Shown here: in pieces, positions 25,899 to 39,179 of the stretch | Position numbering within the stretch: the first letter of the stretch is position 1 | Layout: the number at the start of each line of letters is the position of its first letter | Assembly: GCA_964304625.1 (NCBI GenBank) | Contig: OZ199840.1 | Coordinates: 930,001-994,000, forward strand | DNA: 64,000 bases | Origin: Kudoa neothunni | Lineage: Eukaryota; Cnidaria | Direction of reading: 5' to 3' | The notes under the pieces: generated by a model | Told to the model about the DNA's origin: nothing | The model's input: only the letters and a program-made list of their open reading frames with translations | Database searches by the model: none | Made by a program: the position numbers and the translations under genes

Positions 25899-27347
25899 GA
25901 AAATACCACAAAATTTCAATAAAAACTTTTACTATACCTTGTGATTAAAATTGAGTCCATTTAATTCTGTCGTACTGTGTGCGAAAAAATTACGCGTGTG
26001 TGTGCGGGTGCCGAGGGGGTCCATTTGTGATCCCCTTATAAACCGGTCTTAACCGCCATCAATTGTTACGAAATTAACGTAATGTTATTGAAAGACATTA
26101 TAAGTATAAACAAAATCTAGTTCTCTCCCTCCGTTAATTTAAAATGCAGATACGAGGTCAAGATGAACTTATTGTAATAAAGTTGGCGCAAAAATTTCAG
26201 CACTAAAGGTTTCAAAGATGTCTAAAATTAAATAAAAATCTAATTTATTAGATTAGGTTAAAAAAAATAATTGACGATGATGAAACGCGGGCCAAACTAG
26301 GCGCTGTTCTGTAGAATTTATCGAACTTTTTGGGAGGTAGGAAATGCAGCCGCGCTTGCAGTTTACTTTAAGATTTCAGAGAAATCGATGTTTGAAAGGC
26401 TCACATTGTTTTAATTTGTCCAAAAGTAAAATAAAAAAATTATAAAATATGCCCTGCTTAGTAATTTATTTATATTTTTAAATGCTGTATTCCTTTTTGT
26501 TTTTATGAATTATTTTTTAATTTGTTTGCATATTTAAAAGTTAGTATGGTTACATTAAAGAGTTTTTTTTAAAATATTTTGAAATCCATATTTGTATAAC
26601 TGTCTGAACATACGTTTAACACTCCTATGCGAATAATTCGTATCACATATTGCCTTAATTACAATTATATACGCAATAAAAATAATAATGGCCATTATTT
26701 CTGAGTATTTTTAAAATCTGTTGATAGATCCTACTGCTTATTTTAATAAATTTGCAATAGAATAATCATTTTCCAAATACTTTATATTCCAGAAATTTAT
26801 ATTACATTGTATAAAAATTGTGGAATCCCCAGATGGTTCACAAGGATTCTAATAGTTAAATTGCATACGGCGAATCATGTAATAATTTATTGCCGACAAA
26901 CAGAGATCCTTTAGAAAAACAAGAGTCCACCAGTCAAGCGCGGTACGGATCAGTTCTCGCTAATCACCTATTAAGTAGAAATGTATATAAATATTACATA
27001 TATATGGTTTTAAAATAAATTAAACAACATTTGTAAGTATAACGTGAACAAAATAAATTAATATGTATATAATGTACAATTTTTCTTGAGATTGTATGGG
27101 AATAAATGTTCAGATCATGAAATAAATATGATCTCCAAGACGTATTTTTTAAATTAGAAAACAAATTATAGTTTTAATAAAACTCTTTAACCTTATATAG
27201 GCATTCCTGGAACAGTTAAGAAATCAAATGTTTACTTTCAGAGTAATACGAAAAATAATGAAATCGGGGTCCCTAATAGACCCCAATTTTGACAAGGAGG
27301 GTTAATTTATATAAATCAATTTTCTAATAAATACACATTATTTATCA
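25899..27347. other. Intergenic DNA with GC-richer patches
   Basis: No gene could be assembled. Two short inverted repeats built on GGGGTC.../...GACCCC-like arms (about 26015-26038 and 27265-27285) and a patch at 26280-26370 stand out from the AT background. They may be old repeat ends. Confidence 0.4.
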
Positions 27348-29514
27348 TTAAACAGAAAGTTTTGGGAAAGGTTTCGATTTGCTAACCATAAGTCGCTGGT
27401 GTTCACTGAGAATCGTTCCTTGTATATAGCCCTAATAACATAGAGAACAATAAATTATTTAAGAACAAATAAAACAGCGTATTGTTACGTTGTAGATAAG
27501 ACTAGAGAGCATGCTCTCGAATCGAGGTCTAGATACTTTTTTGCCCTAAACACATATTATAATAAGTATCATAATATAATAAATATCAATATAATAATAA
27601 TAATTGTTATTTATATAATAAGTATCAGCCAGTTGCTTACATAAGACAGATTGTAGGCATTGTGAACAGTTTCGATACTGACGTTGTAGCTTTCACTGTA
27701 TGCGAATCTGTTTAGGGGTTGTAATTAAATAGGAGAGACAACCGAAAAACCATTACACATATTTGAGTAGACTTCTAAAAACTAAAAATTCTACTCTCAG
27801 CAGCACCACATAGACGCCATGTTTCACAAAAAATTCCTATGAGTAAATTATGAGTAAACTTAATGTAAAAGATTGTCACTTTGTATTTTTCCATTGTGGA
27901 ATGATACAATTTTAGATGACCGATCCTGATTTCGCATTAATTTAGATTCCACCAAAAATCTATGTACTTTACACTACGAGCCAGTGAAATAAAAGGCTCC
28001 AACGAATACTCATTGAGCACTGATTCCATCGGCAGTATTCCCTGAATAATTATCATTTTTAATAAACAGAACTAAAACCGGATTACGACTATACCATCAA
28101 CATATGTATGGGTATGAGATAGATAAGGATAAGTCTAGTGATAAAAAAATAAAATCTTAGAATTCTAACAACAGAAAAACCTTTTGTTAGTCGTATTTAC
28201 ATCGGGACACATGTTAAATGTTTCTTTCAACAAGTTGACCGCTAAAATTGATCAAAAAATTTATTAATCGATTATATACATACCTGTTTCAATATCACCG
28301 GTAAACATCGCCTTCTTCCCCGCAAAAAAACTAATTTTAAGCATTCAAAAATTATAGTTGAACATTTGAGACCCTACTTAAATGTATTAAGGTCATCTGG
28401 ACGAAAAGTATCTCTCGATGGGTATCTCATCACCGAAAGTATTACAGGAGCACACAGTTGAATATTTGAGGTCTAAAAATCATTTATCAACCTCAATTCT
28501 ATTAACAATAAACTAAAAAGTTTCAAATTGTTATACTCGAAAATACAATCGAAGCAACATATTCACTGATGGCAACATTGCAAATAATTTTTTTCCTGTG
28601 GCGCCATGACGACTATGGACATTTATAAGATCAGGTAATAAAAAATAGATTTTTAATATCTAATTATTACGTATCTGACAATGTGAGACGATAAAGATCC
28701 GTTATTGATTCTATGTATTTCTGACTGGTTGGATGAACAACACGAAAGTCACCATGTTTTTTCCCACAACTGTCTGACTATCTCACACAATTACCAATGT
28801 TGATACTAACCTTGCAACAGATTTGGTCACTTACGGCTAACGAAATCCTTTGTAGTTCTGAAAGGAGAATTTGCAACCACGGATACAACCTATATTCATA
28901 TATATATATATATATATAGTGGATATACAACTCTGTTAAAATATCAAAATCTCACCAATCCGATTGATCCAACATCTTTAAAAATTTTATGAAATCACTA
29001 AATAATTAAAATAGTAATAATAATATATTCAATAATAATAATAATAATTACGTTATATGCGTAACATAATATTGAAACAATAGTGGGAATAACTCAAAAA
29101 CATTGGGATTGCTTCTATGGGTGAATATGGTGACGGTCAATTGTCTAGCTCTGGATTTAAGAAATCAACTCGATTAGACTTTATCGTCCAAATATTAGAG
29201 TTCGTACGATAAATTATTGATAACAACATTTGCAAATGATTCCAAGAGAGAAGAGTTGGACTTTGAGTGGCCTGGTTGGTTAGATTTCTCACTTTCACTA
29301 TCATCGATGAGAGTGTTGAAGATTGTTGGAAGAATTATTTTCTTTATGTTTAGGGTGAATATTTCAATATTCTTTGAGTGGTTATTTAAATTTTTGAGGG
29401 TTTTAAAGAAGCCGTTACCTTGGCAACCAATTCAACGAGGGACGCGTCGGTTGAATTCTGGGAAAAATCCAATTGAATTGGATCAACGTTGACCAAAGTT
29501 CTTAATAATGACAT
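27348..29514 (-). CDS. PCID2: PCID2 homologue (PCI-domain, TREX-2/CSN12-like), 16 short exons
   Basis: Partner of the mRNA-export complex TREX-2, acting at the nuclear pore. Exons: 29514-29208, 29150-29052, 28997-28956, 28889-28811, 28777-28671, 28612-28537, 28472-28378, 28330-28284, 28241-28181, 28134-28095, 28041-27968, 27925-27880, 27836-27757, 27707-27641, 27545-27489, 27431-27348. All 15 introns are GT-AG, 33-95 nt, and nearly all phases agree. Diagnostic pieces: FFAGKKAMFTGDIETA, NTTNKRLILIYLIPIHMLMG, SLARSVKIGHLKLYHSTMEK, EFFVKHGVYVVLLRVEFLVF and the end LSEHQRLMVSKSKPFPKLSV. These follow human PCID2 in order (compare KNKRMILIYLLPVKMLLG and HQKLVVSKQNPFPPL). Single A-run indels are needed in exon 1 (near 29403) and exon 6 (near 28593). 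The N-terminal exon is poorly conserved and is the least certain part. Confidence 0.88.
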
Positions 29515-30934
29515 ATTTTCCTAAATTTGATATGAAAAATTATTTGGGAGTTAATCCTTAATGAATACAGCAAATGCAATTCCATTCCTAATATTCCAAC
29601 ATTCCACTAACTATATAACCAATCATAGATTATTTATGAATGGAGAATTTTAGAAAGAGCAAAGCTCACATCCACAATCCATTCATTTGTGGTTTTCAAT
29701 CGCATAGCAAATGTTAAATCAGATATCGATTATCAATAATGGTAGGAATCTTACACAACGCGCTTGCGCACGAAAATGTAATAATCACATTGGATATTTT
29801 ACCGCTACAAATTTTTAATAGCCTTTTCAGTTGGTTATAAATATTATTGAATGAATATTAAGTGGATTTTTTTGATTTTAGCATTTATATATAAAAATAA
29901 AATTATTATTTATTTTAATATTTATTGGATTTTAGGAGTTTCCAATGTTCGATTTTGTTCTAAGGGTACAAAATGTTTGTTCAAATTAACTCTAATTCAA
30001 CACTAAATGATTAACTTTGTTTCTATCGTTTTCTCAAAAGAAATTATAAACGGGCTTATTTTAAATGAGAAAAATAGATCTAATAGAATTACAAGACAAA
30101 ATGTAAATAAATTGATAATGAATTAAATATTTTGATTATTTTATTGTCTTTTTCGGGCTATAATTAAGTTGGAACGATAAAATTTATTAGATCAAGATAT
30201 GCATGAATTATAATTTATAGATGAACTAAATATTGGATAATTTTGTGCAAAATTTCAAATGCTAATACGCGGCGTATGTGCGGAATTTGTGGATTGTTTA
30301 TTTTTTTAGTTATAATTAGAAGTAGTAATTGACACTCTATATAAATTTCAGTTGGCATTAGTTTTAACTATATGTAATTATTTCTTAGCTCTAAAAACGA
30401 AGTAGCGGGCCAGGAATAATTAAATATAGTAGATTCGAAAAAATTAAATTTCTAGTCGACTTGTAAGTAAGAATTGCTCAGATTAAAATTTCCTATTGCT
30501 TAGTTATGCGCGACGCGTCGTTCAGGAGTAAATTTTACCGTGCCAATAGCCTCTGCCTAATAAATTATAAAATTAAATATGAACAAGAATCTGGTGATTT
30601 AATCTTAAATGCAATGTTTTAATTTATATAATTTTTGAGTGAAAATGGATTTTAATTTGGAGTACAAAATTTTCTAAAGAATTTATTTTGTAAGCTAGTT
30701 AAAATTTAAGTCATACCTTCATTATAGTGTACTTGAAAAAATATATATACAAAAATTTTTAAAAATTCATCTTATTTTAAAATATTTAGTTGTTTGTTAT
30801 TATTTCCATTAAGTAGTGAATATTTTATTATATATTAATTGGTACCATTTTAGATTTTAGACGTATTTATGAATAAAATTATAATTTTTCTTTTATGTAC
30901 TAATAAATAGAAAATCTTGATCTAGAAATGTAAA
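29515..30934. other. Intergenic DNA containing a degraded hAT MITE
   Basis: About 30350-30600 is alignable with the interior of the 609-bp hAT MITE at 45937-46545 (shared CATTAGTTTT...TAATTATTTCT and the TTACC...AATAGC..CTG region). A left-end-like TAGGAGTTTCCAATG lies at about 29934. The right end is not recognisable. The rest is AT-rich. Confidence 0.5.
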
Positions 30935-31229
30935 TTAATTTTCGATAGAATTCATCAAATGACCATTGTTTACTAGACTTATTTCAGTTTCGATTGCGTA
31001 CAATCTTTTCATTATATCAGAGTATGAGTCTCGGACCCCCATCAATTACCTCCCGGCATTGATTCGATCAGGTAGCTCCACTCCAAATCAACTCTTCCTC
31101 AATTTAGGGTGAGCCTAATTAAATGGAACTCAGCTCGTTATTGATTTTATAGTCAATCCGAATAGTTTCTTTATTTATGAATATTAGTCTCTCCGTGGGT
31201 TGGAATTTATTGAAGCATGCTTCGATCAT
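30935..31229 (-). CDS. Small unrecognised protein, three exons
   Basis: ATG at 31229. Exon 1 reads MIEACFNKFQPTERLIFINK followed by ETIRIDYKINNEL. A 32-nt GT-AG intron leads to RRVDLEWSYLIESMPG. A possible 20-nt GT-AG intron leads to DSYSDIMKRLYAIETEISLV and NNGHLMNSIEN with a stop at 30935. All phases agree, giving about 80 residues, charged and probably helical, with no signal peptide. The segment is distinctly less AT-rich than its surroundings. I recognise no family. The 20-nt intron is unusually short; a one-base indel without an intron is the alternative. Confidence 0.5.
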
Positions 31230-31858
31230 TTCACTTAGATAAATTCGAAAGTTTTTATTTAAGTATAATAACTTTTTTAAAACAAAAGAGAAAGTTTGGG
31301 CAAAAAATATTCTTCTTCTAATAGATATTATTAATAAATATTAATAGACATTATAGATAGTAATAGATTTTAAGGAAATACGTTTATTTTAATAATTATC
31401 TTCATTATGTTAGCTCAAATATATAATAATCAGTTTAACTTAATATTAATTGATTATTTCTATTAACTTTATAATATAACTTTTGATTTTTATACGGATA
31501 AAATTTGTCATTTTATTCAATTTGTTGTGGTAATATTTACTTGAATATAATAATATATAAAATTTTCGTATTTATTTAGGTTATAATAGTAAAATATTCA
31601 ACAATCGATTTGTTTTAAAAAAATTTAATTGGTTAATAAATATAATTATTTTAATATTAAATACAAAAATACAACTCATAAACCTCATTTTGATAAGAAT
31701 AGATGAATTATTATCTTGGAATATAAATTCTTAATTTATATAATGCAGCATTATACAAATTACAACAAGCCAAAGGAATAATCAACACCTCGGTAGAATC
31801 ATTTGTATGATATCTAAAAATAATGAATTTATAAATCAAAATGCATCATTTTTTTCAA
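31230..31858. other. AT-rich spacer
   Basis: Nothing recognisable between the small gene and the 3' end of the first SLC35F copy. Confidence 0.5.
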
Positions 31859-33108
31859 TTAAAGGTCATATTCTCTTTCCAAAATTTCCGCATTAATAAC
31901 TTTTGAAGATTTTTTTCTTTCTTTACAATTGGCAAACAATGTTTGACCATAAAAAATTATACACCCTAAACCCACAGCAGCCACACCGATATAATAGTAG
32001 TTTGAAATCTAACAAATGATTTAAACAATTATAAATATTTATATTTACATTATTATAGTAAAACATTGTGTATATTATTGAGCCGATGTCTGCAATTAGA
32101 AAAGAAATATGAAAAGTTGGGGTAGAAATATGTTTAATTAGAAACGGCGCAACAAGGTTATATATCAGAAGAGAACAACTAAATCCAATAGCCAGCAATA
32201 CTAAATCAATATAAGCATAAATCATTTGTTAAGCGAATAAACTTGATTTAATGTTCCAATCGATAGTGATTAATTCCTTTTCCTCCAGAAATCCTCTATT
32301 TAAAGAGAATTTAGAACAAAATCCAGATAAAATTCCGAGAAAAATCTACCCTTGTATGCAAGTTATTGCGGATGCAAATAAACCATGAAAAAACAAGAAT
32401 TCTCCATAGCTAGATTCTTGGATTGAACTTTCTATAATCAATTCGGAAATTCCAGAGCAAGTACAAGCCAACAATACAAATAAGTCTCCAAACAAAGGAT
32501 GGTTACCTGTGGAACAAAAAGATAGAATTACTACCAATTATTAGATTGAAGAACGATACCTTTTCGAAATTCGGATATGCCAGTTTGGACGTCAAAAAAA
32601 AGAATACCACCAACACCACAAATAATAAGAAACGTTCCGATATAATGTAATGGTTTGTATTTTATCTCAAAAACGATAATAGACGTAATCATAATTATTG
32701 GAACTATAGATAAATCCAAAAGCTAAAAGATATTACCTAAAATCATATACAACAAGCTACCTGAATACTAGCAGGAAAAGTATACTGGAAAGCAAAGGTA
32801 ACCAAAAAATTTGCTTCCACCTCAAACAGCGAAAAAAAAAAGTATTTCCACCAATTTTGCTTGATGGATTTTTTGGAGAAATTGTTTCTCTTCATACATG
32901 AGTAAATGGACAATATAATAAATAGCAGAAGGTAGGTGGGAAACGTTTGCAAAGTTGGAATTTCAAATTTGTGAATTTCTACCAGTTGATCCAAACAGTA
33001 TATACGCACAAATACCACCCCCGATAATAAATGAGCAACTATTACTAATACCAACTTTAAATGCTGTTTTATCCATTGATGACAGCGACACTGGGAGTGA
33101 CCCCTCAT
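31859..33108 (-). CDS. SLC35F1/F2-like transporter, array copy A
   Basis: Multi-pass carrier of the drug/metabolite transporter superfamily; substrates of SLC35F1/F2 are not firmly known. Six exons: MRGHSQCRCHQWIKQHLKLV..., then LLDLSIVPIIMITSIIVFEI, GNHPLFGDLFVLLACTCSG, GFLEEKELITIDWN, ILLAIGFSCSLLIYNLVAPF and a last exon ending EILEREYDL. Introns are about 40-50 nt and all phases agree. Family signatures: WWKYFFFSLFEVEANFLV ending in QYTFPASIQLLD, and the FLIKHIS...SFLIADI segment. About ten hydrophobic helices fit the family. It is the most diverged of the five copies, and its start region (HSQCRCHQW) differs from the others. Confidence 0.88.
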
Positions 33109-34966
33109 TAGCGATCCCTTATTATAAACTAGTCACTGTGATATAATTAAAGCATTTAATATTCGATATTGTTTTCAAGATAAATCTCATTGGTATATTA
33201 TATACAGTAAAATCTTCTCTCCAACTACAGTTAGTTCTTGCTATATTATTATGATTATTCAACAATATCAAGATATTTCAACCAATTCCTTTTATATTTT
33301 TATTTTTATATGGTTAATTACATGTGTATACAGTACCTCTCTTTTTCATTCATTCATTCGTAAATTAAACTTACATTTCAGCTTAAGTTTAACTCATTAT
33401 TTTTTTTTCAAATGGAACACAATAATTAATATAAAATATGCATTATATTTATTAACTTTAATATTTTTATAACGATTAATAAAAGTTTTGAAAATTTTGA
33501 AGTTCAAATAGTTATATTCGATGTCGCATTCTCAATATATATTTATATCAACGAGATGATGTTAAAAATAAATCATTTTAATATTCCTTCGATTTATTCC
33601 TCTAATATTTGTAGCACAATTTGTTCCTAATATTATGCGTGTCACGTGATCACATACGTCTTATCATAACTCTAATAATAAAAACAATATGATTCAAGTT
33701 TATCATTGATATATTCATAAATATAATATTCTTAATATTTAAAATAATAATTCAAAAACTGTTGTATCTTACTTCGTTAAAAATTACGAAATGCGATGAG
33801 TTTAATAGTAGGTTGATAAAATTAATCCCCTACTTTATACAATAATCTCATTAATTTAATAATATTCATTTTCAAATTTTTACAATCTTTTCAATCGCCA
33901 TATCTTGCATAAAACCGATATTATATTCTAACATATTTTTATACATAAAATCAAATAAATTACGCTAATTATCGATTGGATTAATATGAATATCTTATCT
34001 GTTTCGAAATCTAACAAAAATTCCTACTAATTTTGAGACTTATTATCTCTATTCGTATTCTATCGAAAGTAAGTTTAATCTGATTTTTAATGAAAATTGT
34101 TCGAAACAAGTATTAAGACGTTGTCGTACCATTAATATTCAGGTAACGGCAGAATTAATTTCAGTAATAATTTTTTTATTGTTTCTTATCAACATATTAT
34201 AATCATGATAATGTAAAAAATTATATTATTTCAAATATACTATTAAACTTTTGTATTTAATAAATTTGTCGTTTTAATAATAATAATAATAATAATGATT
34301 TATTAACATAATTATCAAATATTCGCGAGCAGAATTTTGACTTGCACATAATAACGTAAATCTTTTTATATGACCAATTTTCGATTTAGAGTCTTTTCGT
34401 CACAAACCTACACCTACCTTATGTCCATCATAATTAATTTCAGATTACATTACTCATTTAGTTTAAAATTTTAATATTATATATGAAACTAAATATTTAT
34501 CTTCGTTATTAGAGATTATTTTATTATTTAGAATATCCGCCGGTCAAATTTTTTAAATAAAGTTTTGTCTGCGCGTGCGCGACAGAAGTTTTGTATTTAG
34601 TTTTGTTTTTCGAATCGAAAAGATATTATGTGATAAATTCATGGAATGATTATTTTATTTACTGCAATCTATATCCATGATATATAATTTGAGTAGTCGG
34701 GTAAACATGCCTTTTCTTTGTACATATGCGCTGAGTCATGCCAATTATCTTTATATTTATATGTTGATAATAATTCAAAATCATGTTTTAAAATTAATAT
34801 TTTACTCATTTATCTTGCTAATCCTTTATAAATCATGGATTAGATGTACATGTTATAAATTATTTTGAATAATATTAAAATTTCGAAATCCAATTAACTT
34901 TACATATTAGAAATATGCAAATAAAAATCTGTATACGTCTAAGTTTGTATCTAATTTTCAAATGTA
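33109..34966. other. AT-rich spacer
   Basis: No gene supported. Open frames near 33251-33472 and 34677-34868 are runs of AT-coded hydrophobic residues. A GC-rich hairpin (TGTC/GACA arms around GCGCG) lies near 34569-34588. Confidence 0.5.
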
Positions 34967-35404
34967 GAGTGCAACCTCGAAGTTCGACCAAAAATTTGGA
35001 GTCAGAAACACGTTTAATTCCCAACACGTATAGAAGGGATATTCAGAATGAATCCAGTTGGAGCAAAATTAGAGAACAGAACTTCTAGAACTAGAAGAAG
35101 AGTCGCTGAAACAAATTGTGCAATCGTCATCGAAAAAGAAGTCTTTATAATTTATCCTATGACAACCAAAAAATATTTATCCTATATTTCATTTTCATTT
35201 TCATTTTTATTATTATTATTATATTTAATATTATTTTATAAACACAAGTTGTGCATGTTTTTTCATAAGTAAGAATAAAAATAGTCATTTATTTGAGCGC
35301 GATAATGGATAAAACTAATTTTCATTATTTTGCATGGGAAAAAATTAATCGAAGTTCGGACACATTTTTGGAATGGATTATCGTCCAAGTCCGAGATTTC
35401 ATTC
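34967..35404. mobile_element. Pogo/mariner-like MITE, 438 bp
   Basis: TA dinucleotides flank imperfect 23-bp inverted ends: GAGTGCAACCTCGAAGTTCG on the left; on the right, read on the reverse strand, GAATGAAATCTCGGACTTGG (16 of 23 positions match). The CAACCTCGAAGTTCG motif is typical of pogo-like ends. A 74-codon frame inside (35048-35272, ending in a hydrophobic run) shows no transposase similarity. Confidence 0.5.
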
Positions 35405-35771
35405 TATAATTAAATTATATCTCAATTATACAATGTTTTAATTTTTAAAAATGACAAAAAAATCTTTTTGATAATAGAAATATTGAATATAATATATATA
35501 AATAATATATTTAGCGCTAAAATCGGCTCAGATGACAATATAAAGAATGAAAAATTTAGACTACTTAGACACCATAATGACTTAATTAAATATGAAATAC
35601 TCAGAATTATAGAATGTTAGTTACACAAATTAATAATGAAAAATAAGAAATATATAAATGTAGAAACGTGGTAATAAAAGTATTATACAATTATTGGCGA
35701 ATAAAAAATAACACAAATTATTGACAATTACAGACTAAATACATTTTTTTACTATTTATTCACAAAACCAA
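35405..35771. other. AT-rich spacer
   Basis: Nothing recognisable. Confidence 0.5.
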
Positions 35772-37025
35772 TCATATATTTTGCTGGACGTTTATGGGGT
35801 TATTCAAATTATTTTCTTTCGATTGGCTGGGTCTTTTTTTGTGTTCCATATAAAGCGTTTGTGCGTTATAGACGATACAACCAGCAGTCACGATAATCGC
35901 GCCAATAGCATAAAGACCAGTCAACTACACACAAAATTTACATAAGATATATTAAAAATATGGTGACATACATTCTCATAACGGATAGCATTATAGATAA
36001 TCGTGTATATATCAGCGGACACCAGGGAAATATTTAAACCTGATGCACTAATATGTTTGATCACGAAAGGTACAAGTAAATAAAACACTATAAGCGCGAA
36101 ACTGAATAAGCAGATAAAAATTTCTAAAAAAAATATTTAAAATAATTCAATAATTTATAATAATTAACTGGCATCAGTTTTCCACTCAATATTAATTAAG
36201 TTGTTAAACTCTAGAGAGCCCCTAAATTAAAAAATCGGTATATTTTCATAATGACAATCAGTCGCCAAAGTTACCCTTGTATAGCAACAATTACGCTAGC
36301 AAACAAAGCCTGGAAAAATATTATTTCTCCAATACCATTGTTATCGACCAATCTTTCTGTTAACACATTGGATACCGCGTAACAAACACATGCACCGAAC
36401 ACCAATAGATCGCCAACTAGGGGATTCTCACCTTTGTCAAAAATAAACATTCTATAAATAAAGTAAAAACAATTGGAGTTACCATTTCTAAACTTGGATA
36501 TATCGGCTCTAGTATCAATAATAACCAGCGAAACTGCTCCAACAACTGTAAGCGCTGCCCCAAGGTACTGCATCAATTGATATTTGGTTTTTATAAAAAT
36601 AATCGATAACACCATAACGATGGGGATAATAGTGGCATCTAATAGCTTAAAAAATATGTAGATGTGTGGCGGGCCGCAGTAGCTACCTGGATACTAGCTG
36701 GAGAGGTGTATTGGAATGCTTTAATCATTAAGAAATTAGCTTCCACATCAAATAACGCATATAAAAAATATTTCCACCAGTTTTTCTTCACAGATATCCA
36801 TTTAATTGTTTCTTTGTTCACACAAGAATATACAGAAAATATTATAAATAACACTAGATAGGTAGGCAACGTTTGTAGTGTAGGAATCTTCACTTTGAAT
36901 TCTTCCACAAGCTGATCGTTACAATACGTGCACAAAAATATTAATAAGGATAACAATTGGCCAACCAATGAAAATATCAGTTTCAAATGGTTATTCATCC
37001 AGCATTTTAGTTTGTCAACATCCAT
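35772..37025 (-). CDS. SLC35F1/F2-like transporter, array copy B
   Basis: Starts MDVDKLKCWMNNHLKLIFSL at 37025. The family core is WWKYFLYALFDVEANFLMIK followed by AFQYTSPASIQ. The second exon has LLDATIIPIVMVLSIIFIKT-type helix sequence, the third GENPLVGDLLVFGACVCYAV, and later exons VIKHISASGLNISLVSADIY and LTGLYAIGAIIVTAGCIVYN. It ends with a polar tail (EHKKRPSQSKENNLNNPINV, then QQNI). Introns are short GT-AG. No frame break was seen. It lies 2.7 kb upstream of copy A in the same orientation. Confidence 0.9.
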
Positions 37026-39140
37026 CTTCTCACCAAACTTAAGCGATTAATCCCCAACTAAACTAATCCACAGAATTGAAGCAAATGTCACTTATGGAAT
37101 AGTATCCATACAGCTAATCAATGGTTATCGAAATTATTTTCGACACTAACACACTATAATCTAATTATAGTCCCATTGTAAAACATCAATGAATTAAACC
37201 TTATATATATATATATTATAAATTGCTGATTATGTGTATCAGGAGGATATTTTTAAAATTGTTATAATCACTGATTTTAACTTAGTTTCGTGCATTTATT
37301 TCTACATTTCTATTAAAGTTAGTGCAATGTAATCTCTCGAAATACATCGGTAAGATAAGGGATCCTTTATAACATATTCATAATCGCAATTATAAATCCA
37401 AGGTTAACATTACGTATTGAAGAATGATAAATTAATTATCTAATTTAATATTTTTGTTAGAATTTTGAAATATTAGAAAGTTAAATAACTATTTCTTTCA
37501 TTTTCCCAAGAATCCTAGCATTACCTCAGCCTTAACACAGTATTTACGACTATTCTAAAGTACCTAATTAATAGTCGGTTGCAATCGTATATTTTCGAAA
37601 ATATTGTGATGCATCAATTCAGGATAAATTTTAACTTCGAAACGCTAAATTGCATATTAATTAGGAATTATACATATTATAAAAATAATTACAATATGCT
37701 ATCATTATGATGTAAAAAATAAATTTTTCTATTTATCTTCAATATGACAATGAGATAAACGACATAATCCCCATCAAAATCACAAGTTACGATATTTGAT
37801 TGTGAAGGAATATACATTCTAATATATACTGAATTAAAATATTTAAAATATGCTTATATTAAATTCTGCTGAGAAAAATATCACAATAACTTATTATTAA
37901 TGGTTGTTGTTCAGACACATAGAGTAATCAAAATTTCTATATACTCTTAACACCTTTTCATTTACAATATAGCTTAGTTTGAGTAATTTGACTATTTTTA
38001 GTAGTATGAATTTTTTTAGTCGAAACGCCATTTGATTAGAGCCAATTATTAAGCTTAATTTAATAAATTTCCTCCTAAACTGAATCTTAGAGTGATTATT
38101 AACTAATAAATACACAAATCATTAATATAATATGTATATAACAAAATTTATAAATTAGAACAATATATACATGTGAAATTTAATGTGGCAGATTATTATT
38201 TATGAAAAGTATATTAAGTTATATAACATGAATGTATAATTTATATTATTGGATCAATTTTTCCTTATCTAAATACAATACATTTTATTGGGCTTTTTGG
38301 GTTTGTTGAGAATTTTCTTATTATTTATTTCTATGATTTGGAAATTTAAAAAGAAAGATTATATATTTAACGGAAGAGTTTATTAAATTAACTAATACTT
38401 TAATACCACTCTAAGCTTTCAAACGTTAAAATTTCATTTCAGTGTTTGAAACAAAATCTATACTTTATTTTTCAATGTTTGAACAAATATTTCAATGAAT
38501 GTATCGTTTTTATAATTGTTACATTCCTATAATTCCCAATATTAACCCTTAACTGATAGCGTCGTGTTATTCGCACGTCCAATACACTCGGGTTCCGGGA
38601 GTCCACCCATTCGAACAAGGTATTATATAGATTAATTGAGTCTTTCGGCGGGTTCAACCTTCAATATCACTGTTACGCTTAATCATACAGAGTAAAAGAT
38701 TTAGTTATTAAACTCTTATAACTTTTGAAGTATATTATCCTTTACAATCACCATCTTTTTATTCAACTCGCATTATCTTGTTGTTGATGTTAGTTGTTAT
38801 TTAATCGTTGTTTATAGTTATAATTAAAAATAAATAAATTATTGTTTAAGATAAAATTTATTTATCAACATCTTCAATGTTTTATTCATTGTTCAAACAA
38901 TAATCGTCCCATAAATATTTATCTATCTCGATCGAGATCAACACTCAGTTTCCGAGGAGAAGGATTCATTTGAAGCACTAGACTCCCACATTAAAGTAAA
39001 TTCGACACAATTTTGTGATTAATTTTAATAGCGACATGAGATTGAAGTATTAAATATTAATAAAATTTGACTTGAAGTAGCTTAAAATTAGAAAATGATC
39101 TTTTTTACGAAATTATAAGGAATGTGGAAATACTAATTTT
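37026..39140. other. AT-rich spacer with a possible piggyBac-type end
   Basis: Near 38540-38600 a less AT-rich stretch follows TTAACCCTTAACTGATAGCG, which resembles a piggyBac left end, but no partner end or transposase was found. A 61-codon minus-strand frame overlaps it and is not convincing. Confidence 0.35.
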
Positions 39141-39179
39141 AAGAATTCGCGTGAAATTTCGATAAAAATTCTAATCAAA

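Noticed and set aside
25497-25919. 140-codon minus-strand open frame
   Set aside because: It is antisense to the last ribokinase exon and AT-rich intron, with no motif.
28900-28918. TA repeat considered as a promoter
   Set aside because: It lies inside the third PCID2 intron (28890-28955) and is better read as a dinucleotide run.
29217-29492. 91-codon plus-strand open frame
   Set aside because: It lies opposite the first PCID2 exon, whose minus-strand reading continues through matching splice phases into clear PCID2 sequence.
35048-35272. 74-codon frame with a hydrophobic end
   Set aside because: It sits inside the 438-bp MITE, and the hydrophobic run comes from an AT repeat.
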